This document shows, one piece after another, positions 5,588 through 5,735 of a DNA stretch of 5,735 nucleotides (the stretch's first letter is position 1; each line of letters begins with the position of its first letter). The notes below the pieces were generated by a model. It saw only the letters and a list, made by a program, of their open reading frames with translations. It ran no database searches and had not been told where the DNA came from. The position numbers were made by a program, and so were the translations under genes. Source of the stretch: Thermoleophilia bacterium (lineage in GTDB: Bacteria > Actinomycetota > Thermoleophilia > Gaiellales > Gaiellaceae); contig JABFWJ010000463.1 of assembly GCA_013362295.1 (NCBI GenBank), positions 1 to 5,735 of the forward strand. The letters are read 5' to 3'.

Positions 5588-5735
5588 ATTTTGCGCGGCG
5601 CGCAGACTCAGGCGCAGCAACGCTTCGCTCGGCGGGGGCGGGCGGAGCCGGCGGACGCGGCCACACCGTCGGCGACTTCGTCTACGGCGATCTGCGGCGG
5701 CGCCGGCCGGCCCGATGCGGGGGGTCCCCCGCCCC
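5588..5735. other. Upstream edge region, no gene called
   Basis: A - strand frame enters from the window edge and stops at a TGA at 5608-5610 (42 codons; '...PPQIAVDEVADGVAAS...'). A + strand frame is open from 5539 to the edge ('...GHTVGDFVYGDLRRRR...'). Both have GC-rich third positions and neither resembles a family I know, so I cannot tell whether either is the end or start of a neighbouring gene. At the very edge GCGGGGG and CCCCCGC (5717-5732) form a 7-bp inverted repeat with a 2-base gap, probably a composition effect. Confidence 0.3.

Noticed and set aside
5608..5735. Possible C-terminus of an upstream - strand gene, or a divergent + strand gene
   Set aside because: Both frames are open at the window edge with similar codon bias and no recognisable motif, so sequence beyond the window is needed to choose.

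Overview
The window is strongly GC-rich, with GC-biased third codon positions. It holds parts or all of three protein-coding genes plus their intergenic regions. The base composition and gene content suggest a high-GC soil or sediment bacterium: a GAF-domain protein, an exported subtilisin-like protease, and a very large secreted SBBP-repeat protein. An actinobacterium of the Thermoleophilia type is my best guess from the style of the proteins. No marker gene is present, so the phylum is not established.

Layout: (1) Positions 1-344, + strand, are the 3' end of a gene whose last residues are the C-terminal half of a GAF domain. (2) After 46 bases it converges with a - strand gene (391-1707) for a secreted S8 (subtilisin) serine peptidase with an intact Asp/His/Asn/Ser catalytic set. 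(3) Positions 1708-2188 are non-coding. They contain several inverted repeats, a candidate promoter and ribosome binding site for the protease, and a candidate terminator for the gene upstream of it. (4) Positions 2189-5515, - strand, encode a 1108-residue secreted protein: signal peptide, N-terminal SBBP-associated domain, seven SBBP repeats (probable beta-propeller), a fibronectin type III-like domain, two tandem Ig-like domains and a C-terminal disulfide-containing beta domain. (5) Positions 5516-5735 hold its ribosome binding site, a good -10 box and a cluster of palindromic GGCC-centred motifs. No gene can be called beyond that.

The two complete genes lie on the same strand and both encode exported proteins. 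The 481-base gap with its own candidate promoter and terminator suggests separate transcription units. A link in which the protease matures or sheds the SBBP protein is possible, but only proximity supports it. For both genes the strongest ribosome binding site points to a start downstream of the longest possible reading frame (1707 and 5515), and both give sensible signal peptides.

I did not find evidence for a new multi-gene system. The points most worth a second look are the palindrome clusters in front of the two exported-protein genes, the overlapping hairpins after the SBBP gene, a CxxC-bearing insertion in one propeller blade, and a purely synonymous divergence between neighbouring repeats.
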